Positions 1 to 12,500 of a DNA stretch of 64,000 nt are shown in pieces. Made by a program: the position numbers and the translations under genes. Below the pieces are notes generated by a model. That model saw only the letters and a list, made by a program, of their open reading frames with translations, was not told the DNA's origin and searched no databases. Numbering within the stretch: position 1 is the stretch's first letter; each line of letters begins with the position of its first letter. Origin of the DNA: Hofstenia miamia (taxonomy: Eukaryota; Xenacoelomorpha; Acoela). The stretch spans positions 62,001 through 126,000 of the forward strand of contig SCFE01000039.1 in assembly GCA_004352715.1 (NCBI GenBank), given 5' to 3'.

Positions 1-380
1 AAATTTATAACAACGCATAACAAATGTTGTCAATCGTTATTTTATGCTGTATAAATTATAAAATTTTCGTTCAAACTTGTTAAATCTTTTGAATTTTCAA
101 TGGTGTGTGCACGTTTACCCAATTATATTGGATGTTTTGTAGTAAAAACTTTACCATCGAATATTTTGATAACTCATATTGTTAAGCTGTTGGGAATTAA
201 TTGAATTTTAATATTAAAGAAAATTTGGTATTTATCGTTACTGCTCAGGGTTTCTGAGAGTTGTATATTTTCATAATAAGGCTCTTCTGATGTTTTATGC
301 GTTGTAGGGAAATAGTAGCTAAAAATTTTTATTTATTAAACGAGTGTGCAGTTATTGTTCATTTGTGATGCTAATTTTAG

Positions 381-591
381 AATCGGTGTTGGGCACGTAT
401 ACGGCATTGCAATTTTAGACCGCGGTAGCAAGCAATGCATTCTCCATCTTTTAACTGCTGATCTTTATTCGGCGTGTGAACCGTTCTCACGCACCTTGCG
501 TTCTCCTCTCAAGAAGCTGAGTAAGAATCAAGACTCATTTACCTCAGAATCTGTATGCTCCGACGATCTTCCTCGCTCCCCCAACGACGAT
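381..591 (+). CDS. Tomosyn exon: end of propeller segment and start of Ser-rich linker
   Basis: The acceptor is ctaattttag and the donor is gtaagc; the exon enters at phase 2 and leaves at phase 0. Its translation contains GHVYGIAILDRGSKQ followed by SRTLRSPLKKL. These line up with the vertebrate GNCNGIAMVD...EPRSPRKS region, where the WD40 strand passes into the phosphorylatable linker. The exon ends in an acidic/Ser-rich stretch (CSDDLPRSPNDD). An alternative acceptor at 417-418 would shorten it by 38 nt and break the frame. Confidence 0.85.
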
Positions 592-3500
592 GTAAGCATT
601 CATTTTAGATACTTCCTCATTTGTAAATTCTTCTGATATAGCAAATAGATATGTAATATTTCAAATTTTGCATATGATACGAAGTCTATCATCAATTTTA
701 GAAGGTGCGTTGAATTTAAGCCATACCACTCAAATTCTTAGGCATATTGACCTAAAATAAGGCCGGACGCCCACATGTGTAAATTTTTGCGTAGAATTCT
801 TCAGATGGTTTGTTGTACATAACTATTTTCAAAAAAATTTGTATTTGTCTCAGACATTCTGCATAAAATTAGTCACTTATGCTTCTGGGGCTTATTTTAG
901 GCAAATACTTGAAATCCTTCTAATAGTATTCAAATATAATTTAATTTCTAATAGACATGTATAAAATTTTAACAGAATTATGGTATAACTTTTATTGAAG
1001 CTAAATTTATTTTTTGAAAATAATTTTTGTACAGCTGTTTTGTTTGTATAAAAAGCTTTCATGAGATTTTTATGAAATATTAAAATAGAAATTTCATAAT
1101 GCGTCTGAAAATTCAATTAATTTCATTAGTACTCAATGGTTGCATAAATATTAAATTATTTCCTTCAAGTGCTTTTCAATTAATTATTAATTTTATTAAA
1201 ATATCATCTTTCTACTGCAGTCTATTATGTCACTACTAAATATTATTTTGTCGAGTTTTATGATTTTTCACACCAGACCCATAAGTGTTCATAAGCCAGG
1301 TGTCAATAATTCAGATAATGCATTTACACCATGATTATTTGGTTTTTACCAATAAAACTTACCGATTGTCGTTTCCACGGTAATACGATATATATGTGAA
1401 AGTGTGTTGATTTAGCGGATTTTTTAATACTGTTTGTAATTTTAACTAAATCGCACTGTAGTGGCTTTTTTCTCTCCCCAACACATGCATTCCAAAATCT
1501 CTATTATCATCTGATTTTAGGTGTTACTGCGGCACAGCGCTATGCTTTTTATAGTTATGGGGTTCTTACTGTCCAATTTAGACGTTACCTGAAAATCTGT
1601 AAACAAGGTTTAATCTCTACAAATCGTATATTTCATAACAATACCTTAGAACTATTTCATTTACAAAGGTAAATGTTAGAATTGATTGAAAAGTGGGTTT
1701 TTCCTATTTGCCATATGAACGGATGTTTTTTTTAAATCGATTTCATATCATCGTTATGCTGATGATAAGACATAAGAGTGTGTGATTTCAAAAAAGTTAA
1801 TGGATTGCTTCTAACCACCACTCACTATCGATTGTCCTGGAATGGGCGTCATTGCTCATGTTGATACCACGCTATTGTCAAAACACATCCGCCATTTCTT
1901 CTAAGATAATATTTGTTAATGCATCATATATTTAAAAGAAAATAATTTTACCGGTTTTGGTAATGTGATTATTTAATGCAATTTTGATTACATCCACCAT
2001 GAAAAGAATGCATTTGTCGTTCATAATATTTTCTAATTTTTCTAGAAATAGTTTTAATGTCTTTTTGAAATGCTAAAATTTAGGAAACCACGGAAAATTC
2101 CTAAATGGTAGGAAGTTCCATTTTGGGTTTTTTGTTTGTATGTTATAAATGTTATAGATTTATGTAAATATAATAAAATTTCAAGAGCTGAAACCATCAT
2201 TTTATTCAATTTATCATTTCTATAATTTGTCGAAGCTCGAATTTTTGTGCTCCCTTGATAAGGGCTAGAAGTTAGATTTATACATAGCCTTGCATATAAA
2301 TTACTATATAATTTATCATTCTTACAAATTCCAGCGACTTCATTTATTAAAAATAGCTTTTTACCGTATATCGTAGCGAAACCGGTTTTTTACCAATACC
2401 GTTACTGAACGGATCTCTTCAAAAAAATCCCCGGTAAAACTTTCTTTTCCAAATACGATACTGCTGACAAATTCATGTAGGTGAAATGTTTCTCCACACA
2501 TAATTTTGTATTCCTACGCTACGCACTAACGGTGCAGCTGCTGCCGTGGTGTGATATATTTGGGTGTGTTACGTATGTTTTTATGAAATTCGACTTTCAA
2601 TAAATGCTGATAAGCCAAACGTCGTTTTTGATACCGTACTGAAACCGCGGTATTTTTCCATAAACCGAATCGTACTGTAATATAGCTTATCTTGAATATG
2701 TTTTACAGGTTTTACATATTTACTTCTCCGTCGTGCTCCATTTTAACAATTGAACTGTTTGATTGTCCGAGGTCATGGAATTGACTTTTCGGTATGAAAG
2801 CTTTTGTTTTACTTTGCAATAGAACTAATTTTTGTACAAGTAATTATTCCTCCCAATATACAATGAGATAAATGTCAAATTTGCTTTTAGCTGTAGTTTG
2901 CTTTCGACTGACCGTTTAAATAAGATTTTAACAATTTGCTTGGTTATTTTTTAAATGCGTACTGCATTAAAAATTATTTAATTATATATTTTTGTTTAAT
3001 CAGTTAATGTTTCGGAATCAGAATATCATTTATTTATAACGTAAAGTTTATGATTTCTTTAATTCGAAATAGAACGGAGTACACTGGCATACATCATACT
3101 TTACGCGAAGTGATCCGTCGGGGTTGAGGCTCTTATCCCGTAGTCGCTCTTCAGCAAGTCAGAAATCTGCCTATAGCTCGCATACGGGTAGGACGCATGT
3201 CCTTACATACAGTCCAAAGCATGACTCTTGTATTCGGAATTTCTTATAGTTTATTCTTGTAGTCATTCAATTGTCACGTGTGACTTTCTTGCACCTTTTA
3301 ATGAACAACGAGCACCTTTTCTGCTTCGAAGGTATTGTAAGAGTGTGTAAATGGAATGTTCTCTATTTTATCGTCTTCTAATTGTTAAAGAAACAGTATG
3401 ATTATAACGTTAGTAGTACTTTCAATTGATGTGGTCTCAAAGACTTTCTATCATATATTATAAAAATCTTAATTTCTTTCAAACACATACTGATATTACA

Positions 3501-6500
3501 GTCATACTGTAAATTTATTCTTTCAATCATTGATGAAAATTGCGTATAATACGTGGTTTTTCTAGAGACTATTTAAACCTAGCATGTTATTTATTGTTGA
3601 ACCCTGTTTCGTTCATGAATTATGACATTTTAGCTGATATTGCCAGGATAGACTCATGATTCCTGGTGTCTCTTACAACTTCGTTTTCAACCAACTACTG
3701 TCTTGTTAAAATCAATAAGTTTATAAGTTTATAATTTTTTTGAACTCCGTTTGATAATGGAAGTATAATTTATAATGAACANGATATTGCCAGGATAGAC
3801 TCATGATTCCTGGTGTCTCTTACAACTTCGTTTTCAACCAACTACTGTCTTGTTAAAATCAATAAGTTTATAAGTTCATAATTTTTTTGAACTCCGGTTG
3901 ATAATGGAAGTATAATTTATAATGAACATGGGTCCTGTTTTGGTAAGAAATTCGAACATGTGCGTAGTGTATAGTGAATTTTAACATTGAAGTAGTGATA
4001 TGAAATGATAGGACTTTTTATAAAAAATGACATTAAGTGATATCGTTTGAATTTATTTATAAAAGAATACAAATGGTACCCACAAATTCCATCTTCATCA
4101 GACATTTGTGGGTTGAATTCTCATGAGAAATCATGGGATACGCGCTTTAACCAGTTTTGGCTAAAAAATTGAATTTAGTGAAAGAATTTGGTTTCAGTAT
4201 AATAGAATTGATTATAAACAAGGCACAATATTATTGTTGCTCCCAAACGCGTTAGGTATCATTTACGTGATAAATGATTCGTATTCCCGATTCTATAAGG
4301 TGTTATCACTTTCTTCATGTACACAGAATATTCACCCATTTTTATTTCCTGAGTGAATTTGTTAAAATTTGCATTATAAGAAGTGGCTTTTCCATTCATT
4401 TGAATAGGAGACAAGTGAAGAAATTGCCTGTCATGTACTGTCCTGTTTCTATAAGTTTCTTGTACTGATTAGTCTGATTTCATACTTAGCATGATACAGA
4501 AAATATGTAGTATAAAATGTATTATAAAAATGTGAGCACTGCAAATAAAACTGATTAGAAGAGCTAATTCTTCAATCAGTCCTGTAGATCGATCGTATCA
4601 TCACTGAGAAAGCACTGCTGTTTGTTGACAACTTATACTGATTGAAACATTTTCAGGTCATCTTTTCACCACAATTGCGGATCTTGTTCAATTTTCTCCT
4701 TAATTGTGCTGCATCACTCGATTTTTTGTTTTCTAGAAGCAATTTGTTTCTTCAGAATCGGCCTCCCAAACATTTTTTCTTCTGCATTTTGGCTCATTGT
4801 CAACAACCTGAAGGTAGACTTCAATATCAAACTAAGCTGCATCTCTACTTTCGTATTTAATTGCAGATATATTTTTAAATGAAGCATCAAGTGCAGTAAC
4901 CAATTTTACAAGTATTAGGCCTTCTTTGCTGCTTAAAAGAATTTTTCGATGAAAGCGGCTAACCATTCGTGCCAGGTTCTGAAATGCAGGAGGGATATTC
5001 TTTTCTAGAGCGTAAGAAAAACGTTAGCTGTGTTTTTATATAAAAAATTTGGGAATTTTATTTTTTTCTTGTATCCAATGTGCTATGAAGAAGCCTTGCA
5101 GGGATGTAGAATAGTATAGTTCAACCTCTCCATAGTTAAGTTCAAGGGACCGAACAAATAATGTAACTATGGGGACGTGCTAAATTTAAAGAGTTTGCTA
5201 TAGCATTGGGATGTCAACATCAGGGACGTTGAGAGAGCGATAAGTGCTCCAAAAGGACTTGGGCCCCGTACATAAAAATATTAGAGCAATAAATAACATG
5301 TAGAAAAGGTCACTGTTTCATTCTATAACTAAAGATAATTTTAAAGAAAGTACAAACAATTTATTCAGGACAATTACATGTGTCTATATATAAAATGAGG
5401 TGCGATTTTATAAATTGTGTCACGGGACAAATAAATTAATTTGACAACGAAGAGAGGTTAACTTTAGAGAAGTTGTTTTAGTGATTTGGATATAATTTTA
5501 GGAGGACCGTAAACTTTAGTTGACTACATGTATGAAGAGAGATTAACTTTAGAGAAATTAATGTAGAGAGTTCCATTGTAATAATTTAAATTGACTATTT
5601 TTGGAACTCAATGGAAAAATTCTTGCTGGGAATTGCCGCTCTATGTGTGATTGATATTTGAGGACGCTTTCCAAAATTCCTTAATTCTCCATCTTTATGT
5701 TACTTATATGAATTTTCTGGAAAATTTTCTCGCCTTTGCAAGCAGTTTTGATGTTATGGAAGAATTTTTCATACAGTCTATAATAGCATTGTGCATAGAA
5801 TGTGGAGTGCACTAGATTTGGGAAGCCACATGACGCAATCAGATCATATTCATCATCACCCATTAGAGCAGTTGCTCGTCTCATGCTTGCTGCAGATTGG
5901 TCACGACACCGCCTATTTTGTCAATTAGATTTCACTTTCAAATAACATTAGCTTAGTTTGAGTTAATGTTTTTAAATCTATGTAGTTTTGTCCCCCATTC
6001 TACCATTTTTTATGCAGTGGGCGAATGTCAATTCAGCATAATTTGAGCCATCGAGTTTGCCTGAATCACTGCTCTTTTGGTTTCACAGAGTAATTCTTGT
6101 TGTTTTTTATTGTTCTTTGCAATGACATTGGCACTTTTTCTGTTGCACAAATTTCAAAGCAGTTTCTTAAATTTGAATCATGAACCACAGATAGTGAACG
6201 ACTTCTGCAGATTGATTGTCTGTGAAATTGATCAGTGATTCGTCTCAACCTAATCTCTGAGTTGTTTTACATAACCAAGTCATGATTTTTGTATAGTGAT
6301 ACTTCAGACTTCCAATGCCAGGGCAGTGGGAATGCTTATAAACCTTATCACACTTGTAGCATTGAACATTTTACTCGTCATTTCCTAAATAATAGAATTT
6401 TCCAGAATATTTTTTATCAGATTGATTACTGACTAGCCACTAATTGAAATTTCAGATGAGCTAATTATCCAAATAGACGAGAAACTGTCGAACAAGTTAA

Positions 6501-9500
6501 TTCACTACGGAAATTTCACTGTAATAGTTTGTATTAAGCTTTACGTAGAAAACAACAATATAAGAGCAGACGACATTTTATTGCATTATTATTTACATAC
6601 AATCTTACAGCGATATTTGCAACATTATATTAATTATTTCAATTAATAACAAACATTGAAATAAGTGCATAGTGTAATGCCCCATAATATATTATCATAA
6701 CAGGGTCACCTAACATTACTTTCAATGTACATCAGTACGGGGCAGTTTCTCCAACTAGGTAATTACTTGTAAGAGCCTGCTTTTAGGCTGATCATCCTGA
6801 GATAATAAAATAGACTGTCCTGATTAAATTTGCCAGATTAGCCCATTTTCAAATGAAATTGTGCTGATGGGGATTTTGTATATATTTGAGTCAAGTTTCC
6901 TGGTTAATTGCCAATGGGTATGATACGAATGATATGGAAATGTGTACTCTTGTCCAGCCTAAACACACATTTTAACAGAAAATCTGTTTAATTATTTTTA
7001 ACAGAATCGATCAACAGATTGTTAATCTTTGAAGGAATTTAGCGAATATTGAACCAATTTGATAATAGTTTGTGAGTGAAATGTGGGACTGAGTGTAAAA
7101 ATATTTGATTTTGAGAAGACAGAAATTGAAACGAAAATTAGATACAAAATCAACATCTAAATGTATGCAAGTGAACCTAAGTCAACAGATAATGACACAT
7201 GGATCCTGTTTTTAATCCCTGAAAAAATGATGCCTTCTCTTTAGCGAAATCCCGATGTTACCTGATTTTAATTTTTCAACTAATAAAGTAGGTCCAATGT
7301 ATTCTTTATTCCTTTGAAGTTAACTTTGTCAAACATTTTTTAAAATGTAGTATAAAGTCGCTTTCATTCCTAGCTGCCTTTTCTATTTTAGAACCTTTTA
7401 CTAATACCTTTCTCATTAAATGAATATTCGTGATTTTCTGCAGACATGCATTTGTAGTACTTATATTTGGTATATTTCAGTATGTAATTCTTGCCTGCAC
7501 CATGGCGATGTCTGACACAGCCCATGAAGTGGTGACAAAAAGAGAATTATTGAGACCGGATGTTTTAAATACAAGATGAATTGTAGATTCTACAGTGTAG
7601 AATAGCAATTTTTAATGGGTTTTCAAATTTTAAACTTTTCACGCGATCAATTGCTAAGTAGCTCTCAGATTTATTATATGAGATGTATATTTCGTTTAAT
7701 CGTGTTGAATTAATTCAATCGTGTATGTAATTTTTTATATTCTCAATGCTCGGTTTTCTGAGAAAATGCTTCTTTTGTTCCACATGTATGCATAATAACA
7801 GATAAAATATATTTCTGGTAAATTTTTGTTACATAACATCGTGCGCTTATCGAGAATATTTCAAAAAGAGGTGGCAATTCTTATCCAAGACAGGCCCAGG
7901 TACTTTTTTCACCCTCTTATCATAATGCCGTGCTCGCTCGTGCATATATGATAAATAATCCAAAAAGACAGACGGAAGTAATAAAAAATAACATAAAATA
8001 CTACTTTTTTGCACTTTGTCAAACAAAACATCAATATATCGATCAGATCGTATGAGAATGAGTTGCGCAAGCCCCAATACGCCCCTGCATAGCTAATAAT
8101 TTCCTTCGAAATCTACTACGCTTTGGATATAATTTTTGAATGTCTCTAACTATTTTTGGCAGCATCTGGAAAACAAAAAATGTAGATGAATTGTTTGAAA
8201 AATCATTCATTTCTTTTGGTTTTTTAATTTAGTACCACAATAGGCTGATTAAACGCTTAAAATATATCCATTAAATTAAAATCTGGTAACAAAGAAGGCA
8301 ATTTTTTCAACTAATATGCGCACGTGCGTTGTCATACATTGAAAGGATTTGATTCCAACGCAGAGGTTTTTTGACATGCAAAGTTTTGGGTCAGATTTTG
8401 CAAAAATTGCTCGTATCACTTTGCATTTACACTCTTCCTGCAATCAAACATTTCGAAATGACGCTGTCCTTCATTTTTTACAAAAACAATGATCACTCTT
8501 TGGGATTCACACAATTTTCTATTCTAAATTCTTGATTTATCGACGTGAGGAGAAACCTAGGCTACATCTGTTACTACTTAGTTGGTCATCCATTTCTTGT
8601 TTTTTTAGCAAGAGAATAAGATCTTTTGTGCTACATCTAACCAATTTTCGTTTTTGGCATATTAGTAATCTCCTCCCATTTACTCAAAGTGGCGTTTGGG
8701 TGTTTATTCATAGGCGAACCAATTTTTCAGTATTTTCATCTGTTGCGCGGCTGTACTGTCTTCCACTCTGTTCTCCGTCCTCAATACTGTTTCGAGCTCA
8801 GTGAAAAGGTTGTACACTGTTGACATGGCAATTGTGTTAGTTCCCCCTTGCATTGTTATCATATTGATGCGTTGTTGAGCGGTCATGCATGGCCCTAATA
8901 ATAATAATCAAAATCCGCTTTTATCAATCTCCATTTGTAGGTAATTTTAAACAAAATTTATATAGTGAAACGAAGATATTTTTTTCTCAATATTTGTTAG
9001 AGGTATATCGACATATATTGATGATGAGAAAATTTAGGTAAATTTAACAGCATATAAAAATAAGTTGTATGCCATTATATAATCTTATGGGACAATCGGA
9101 ATACTTTTATGTTATAAACTTATTTATTGCATTATATGTTGTGATTTAGTGTTAATCATTGTAGGTACTCCTTTTAATCCAAAGAATTTTTCCGCCTACA
9201 ATAATTTCATTAATATCCCCAGTTCATGGTCTGTATTAAGAATAGCCTTGACCTAAGCCATTCTTGAAACCCCTTTGGAGTTATGAACTTCATATTTTAC
9301 TTTTCGTCACAATAGGGCTGAAGTTTGTTTTCCTTTGATGTGGATGCTGTAATTGTTGCACAATTTCACTTCTTATTATGACGTCAATTCGCACTAATGC
9401 ATGGTTAAAAGATTTTTATATTTTTATCAATTGCATACCTGAGGAAATGAAACGTTTACTTAATTTTTTAAAGTTCCAATCAAAACTTAAAGTTTTAAAT

Positions 9501-12500
9501 GCGGATGATTAACATGTTTTCATTCAAATTTCATAAAAAATGTGTTGAATTTATGAGTAAATGTCGAGATTTTTCACATATGTATAACATTAATGGATTT
9601 ACCTGCAAAAGATTGTGTGAAATGTTTTGAAAGTTTCAGAATAGTGCATGTCTCTGATGATATGACATTAACTACAGTTAAGAATCAAAAGATCATTATT
9701 GAATGTGAGAATACCAGTATCAGTTTAATATAAATGTCACCAATGTCTTGGAAAATTAGCTATTTGGTGGTCAGATGTGATCTTTGAATGCTTTTTAGTC
9801 ACAGTTCTAACAGAAGAACATCAAAATATTTACTTTACAAAATAATAATACTTCATTTTCAAACGCTAAATGATTTAGTATGACTTATTGCTAAACGCTT
9901 TTGAATGTTTGTCGAATGTTACAATCGCTTTTACTGATTGTTTCATATGAAAGTGAAGAAAGAAGGTTGCGCAATCTCCTAGATAGCTTCATTCGCCTGA
10001 TGGAATATGATTTTGCTATAGAAAGCTTTTAAAAGCTGATTGGATGTATTAAGAGTTCTCAGCGTTGATAGGCCATTCAATTTTGCAAAACATGGTAGCC
10101 ACGTTTTATCTGTAGCAATCATCAATGACTATTAGAACACCTTGCAATATTTTTAATCAGGCTATCAGTTATGAATATATTAATATTTTATAGTAATGTA
10201 TTCTTTGAAGTGAAAGATACTAATGTCTGAAACGATTTAAGATGTCACCTCTATTAAAAGCACGTTCCTAGACGAAACTAAATTGCAATTTAACTATTGA
10301 TAGATATCAAAGTCACCATTTTTGGTGATTTATTAAGAACTATTTCAGTATGTTGAGGTGATCATTATCTCAACTAAATTATTGCAGATAATGTTTCACT
10401 GTTTTCTACGAATTTAGTCATGAAAAATAATCAAAGACATTAGTTATCTATTTAATTCTTAAAACACTGCTAGTATTTTAAGTCCATTTGTATCTGTTAA
10501 TGATTCGAAGGCGATTTTTCAGATTCTCTTGTTATGATATATTTTAATCGGTTGGTATTCTTGACTTCCATTAACAATATAACAATAGAGTGACCAAACA
10601 ATTCAAAGTTTTTTGTGTTGCCTTTTAAAATGTCACCTGTCAAGACATATGGAATTTGTTAGCCTAATTCCAACTTTTGGGTCCGTCTCAAAAAATTGTG
10701 ATTTTGAAGAAAGAGTTGAAATTTGATCATCCGAAATCTTCCTGGTTTTTTTCTAGGTTTAATGAAATTTACTAAAAATACTCCCAAAGGGATATAATTA
10801 GGGAGTTATGCTCAATATTTGAGATGTATGCAAAGCAAACCTTTTATTCACCCTAAAAGGGGTTTAGATGTCAGCGGAACGTGAAATTTCTTGCAATCGT
10901 TCGGGATATTTCGAATTTACTATAATTTGTTGAATGTAAAATTTTAATTCTTGATGTGGGATTTATTGATTAACTTTACTAATTATCATTTGCTTCGCTT
11001 TTGAACCATAACAAACATTAGCTTATTAACACGTGATTAATATAGCAGCTGTTACTGCGACACCAGTCAACAGGTAGCATTTAAACTCATCTACTCGCGC
11101 CGCATTTGCACTCATTAACATGATTGCGATTTTTATAAGCTCATGCCATTTGCATGTCAGATTTAATAGCATGTCTGTGGTGTTAACAGGTGGCAACCAG
11201 TGGAAGTTCCTCCAGTTCACGCGGTGGCCGTCGTCGCTTTGAACACTCGCGCTCAGTCGCGTCCACCCCCGTCACCAGACGCTGTGCGCGTTCCACCAGA
11301 ACCACACCGTTGTCCTCATCATCGACAGATGGCCTCAGCTCAGGTGGCGGCAATTTCACTGATGGTACATTGCTGTCGAAGATTGTCGTAGATTACAAAA
11401 TATAACCTTAGTTTTTATCCTTTATGTTCTTTTGAAAATGTGATTTCTCCTCTTTAATATGCCTGTACTGTTCGAAGTTTTAATTGTTGGGATAATCAGC
11501 TCATTTGTTTACACAAATTATAAATGGAATATTGAAAATGATCACTGACGTCATTTACTAGAATAATTTGACTATACCTATTCTGAATTTGTCATGTTTT
11601 GCAACGCTTTCATTTTTAAGCAATTCATCTTGCAGACGATTTGTCGATCAGCAATATACGTTATTGATTAGTCTGAAACTGCTCATTTCATTCATTCATT
11701 TTATTTTTACTTTTTTACATTTTTCATTAGAAAATTTTACTAGTTTCCTCATCTTATAATTTATTGTAAAGGGTCGCTAATAGGTTTAATTCTAGTCTTA
11801 GGGAAATTGTTATGCATTTCAAGTACTTTAAAAGATAGCTATATTTCTTTAGTATAAAACTGTTGTATACTATTTTTGAGCTTCAAATTGAGGGAATGAT
11901 TTGATTGGTCATGTAATGGGTTATATTTAGTAGTTCATGACATCGCGCATGATCCACAAATCCTCTTGCTCGCATGCTTCCTAGCATGTTGCTGTGCGCT
12001 TGAAGTTTTTAACTTTGATTTTTATTTTTGTTTGTTGTGCCGTTGCTTTTTGAGCTCAGTCACAATCGCTTATTTTTTAGACAAAACCGATGGTTCCAAT
12101 CTCAGTCGTTCTAGAAGTAGTAGTATGAGTAGTCTTGAAAAAGAATGCAGTGAATCAGTACAGTGTTTATCATTTCTACATGTCGCCCCTCTAAAGACAG
12201 GTAGTTTCCCAATTATTTCTAATTACCCTAATGGATTGTCGATGTTGCGGGGTCTTTTGCCTCCCTTGCACAAGTAATCAAATTTTTTGTCACTTTGTAG
12301 TTGTTTGCATTGTGCTCTATGTTTTCAAAGTTTATGGGGATTTTCGGGAACTAATATATCATTACTCTTTGATTTCAAATATGAGATATCATTAACTTAG
12401 TAATTTGTAATAAAATACTTCGTATACAATATATGCGCATGTCCAAGTATTTTTTGATATATTAGAAACAAATGTATAACATAAACGTACCTAGATCTTT

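Larger units (their letters stand above)
592..11189 (+). other. Tomosyn intron of about 10.6 kb
   Basis: No exon with family similarity was recognised here. It holds a gap-flanking duplication (3636-3928), a candidate hAT MITE (2360-2680), a pogo/Tigger-like repeat (5117-5580), a hAT BED-finger transposase relic (5681-6390), a possible mariner relic (8100-8886) and a GC-richer open stretch (3073-3198) of unknown nature. The rest is AT-rich sequence in which I see nothing. Confidence 0.7.

Noticed and set aside
1341-1966. Segment flanked by gattattt with TTACCAA-like ends
   Set aside because: The ends match poorly and the flank is low-complexity, so the direct repeat may be chance.
8532-8804. 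90-codon plus-strand frame
   Set aside because: Antisense shadow of the mariner-like region; composition is Ser/Phe/Leu-rich without domain features.
11046-11073. 28-nt AG/GT-bordered stretch before the linker exon
   Set aside because: Length is not a multiple of three and would break the phase between 591 and 11190.
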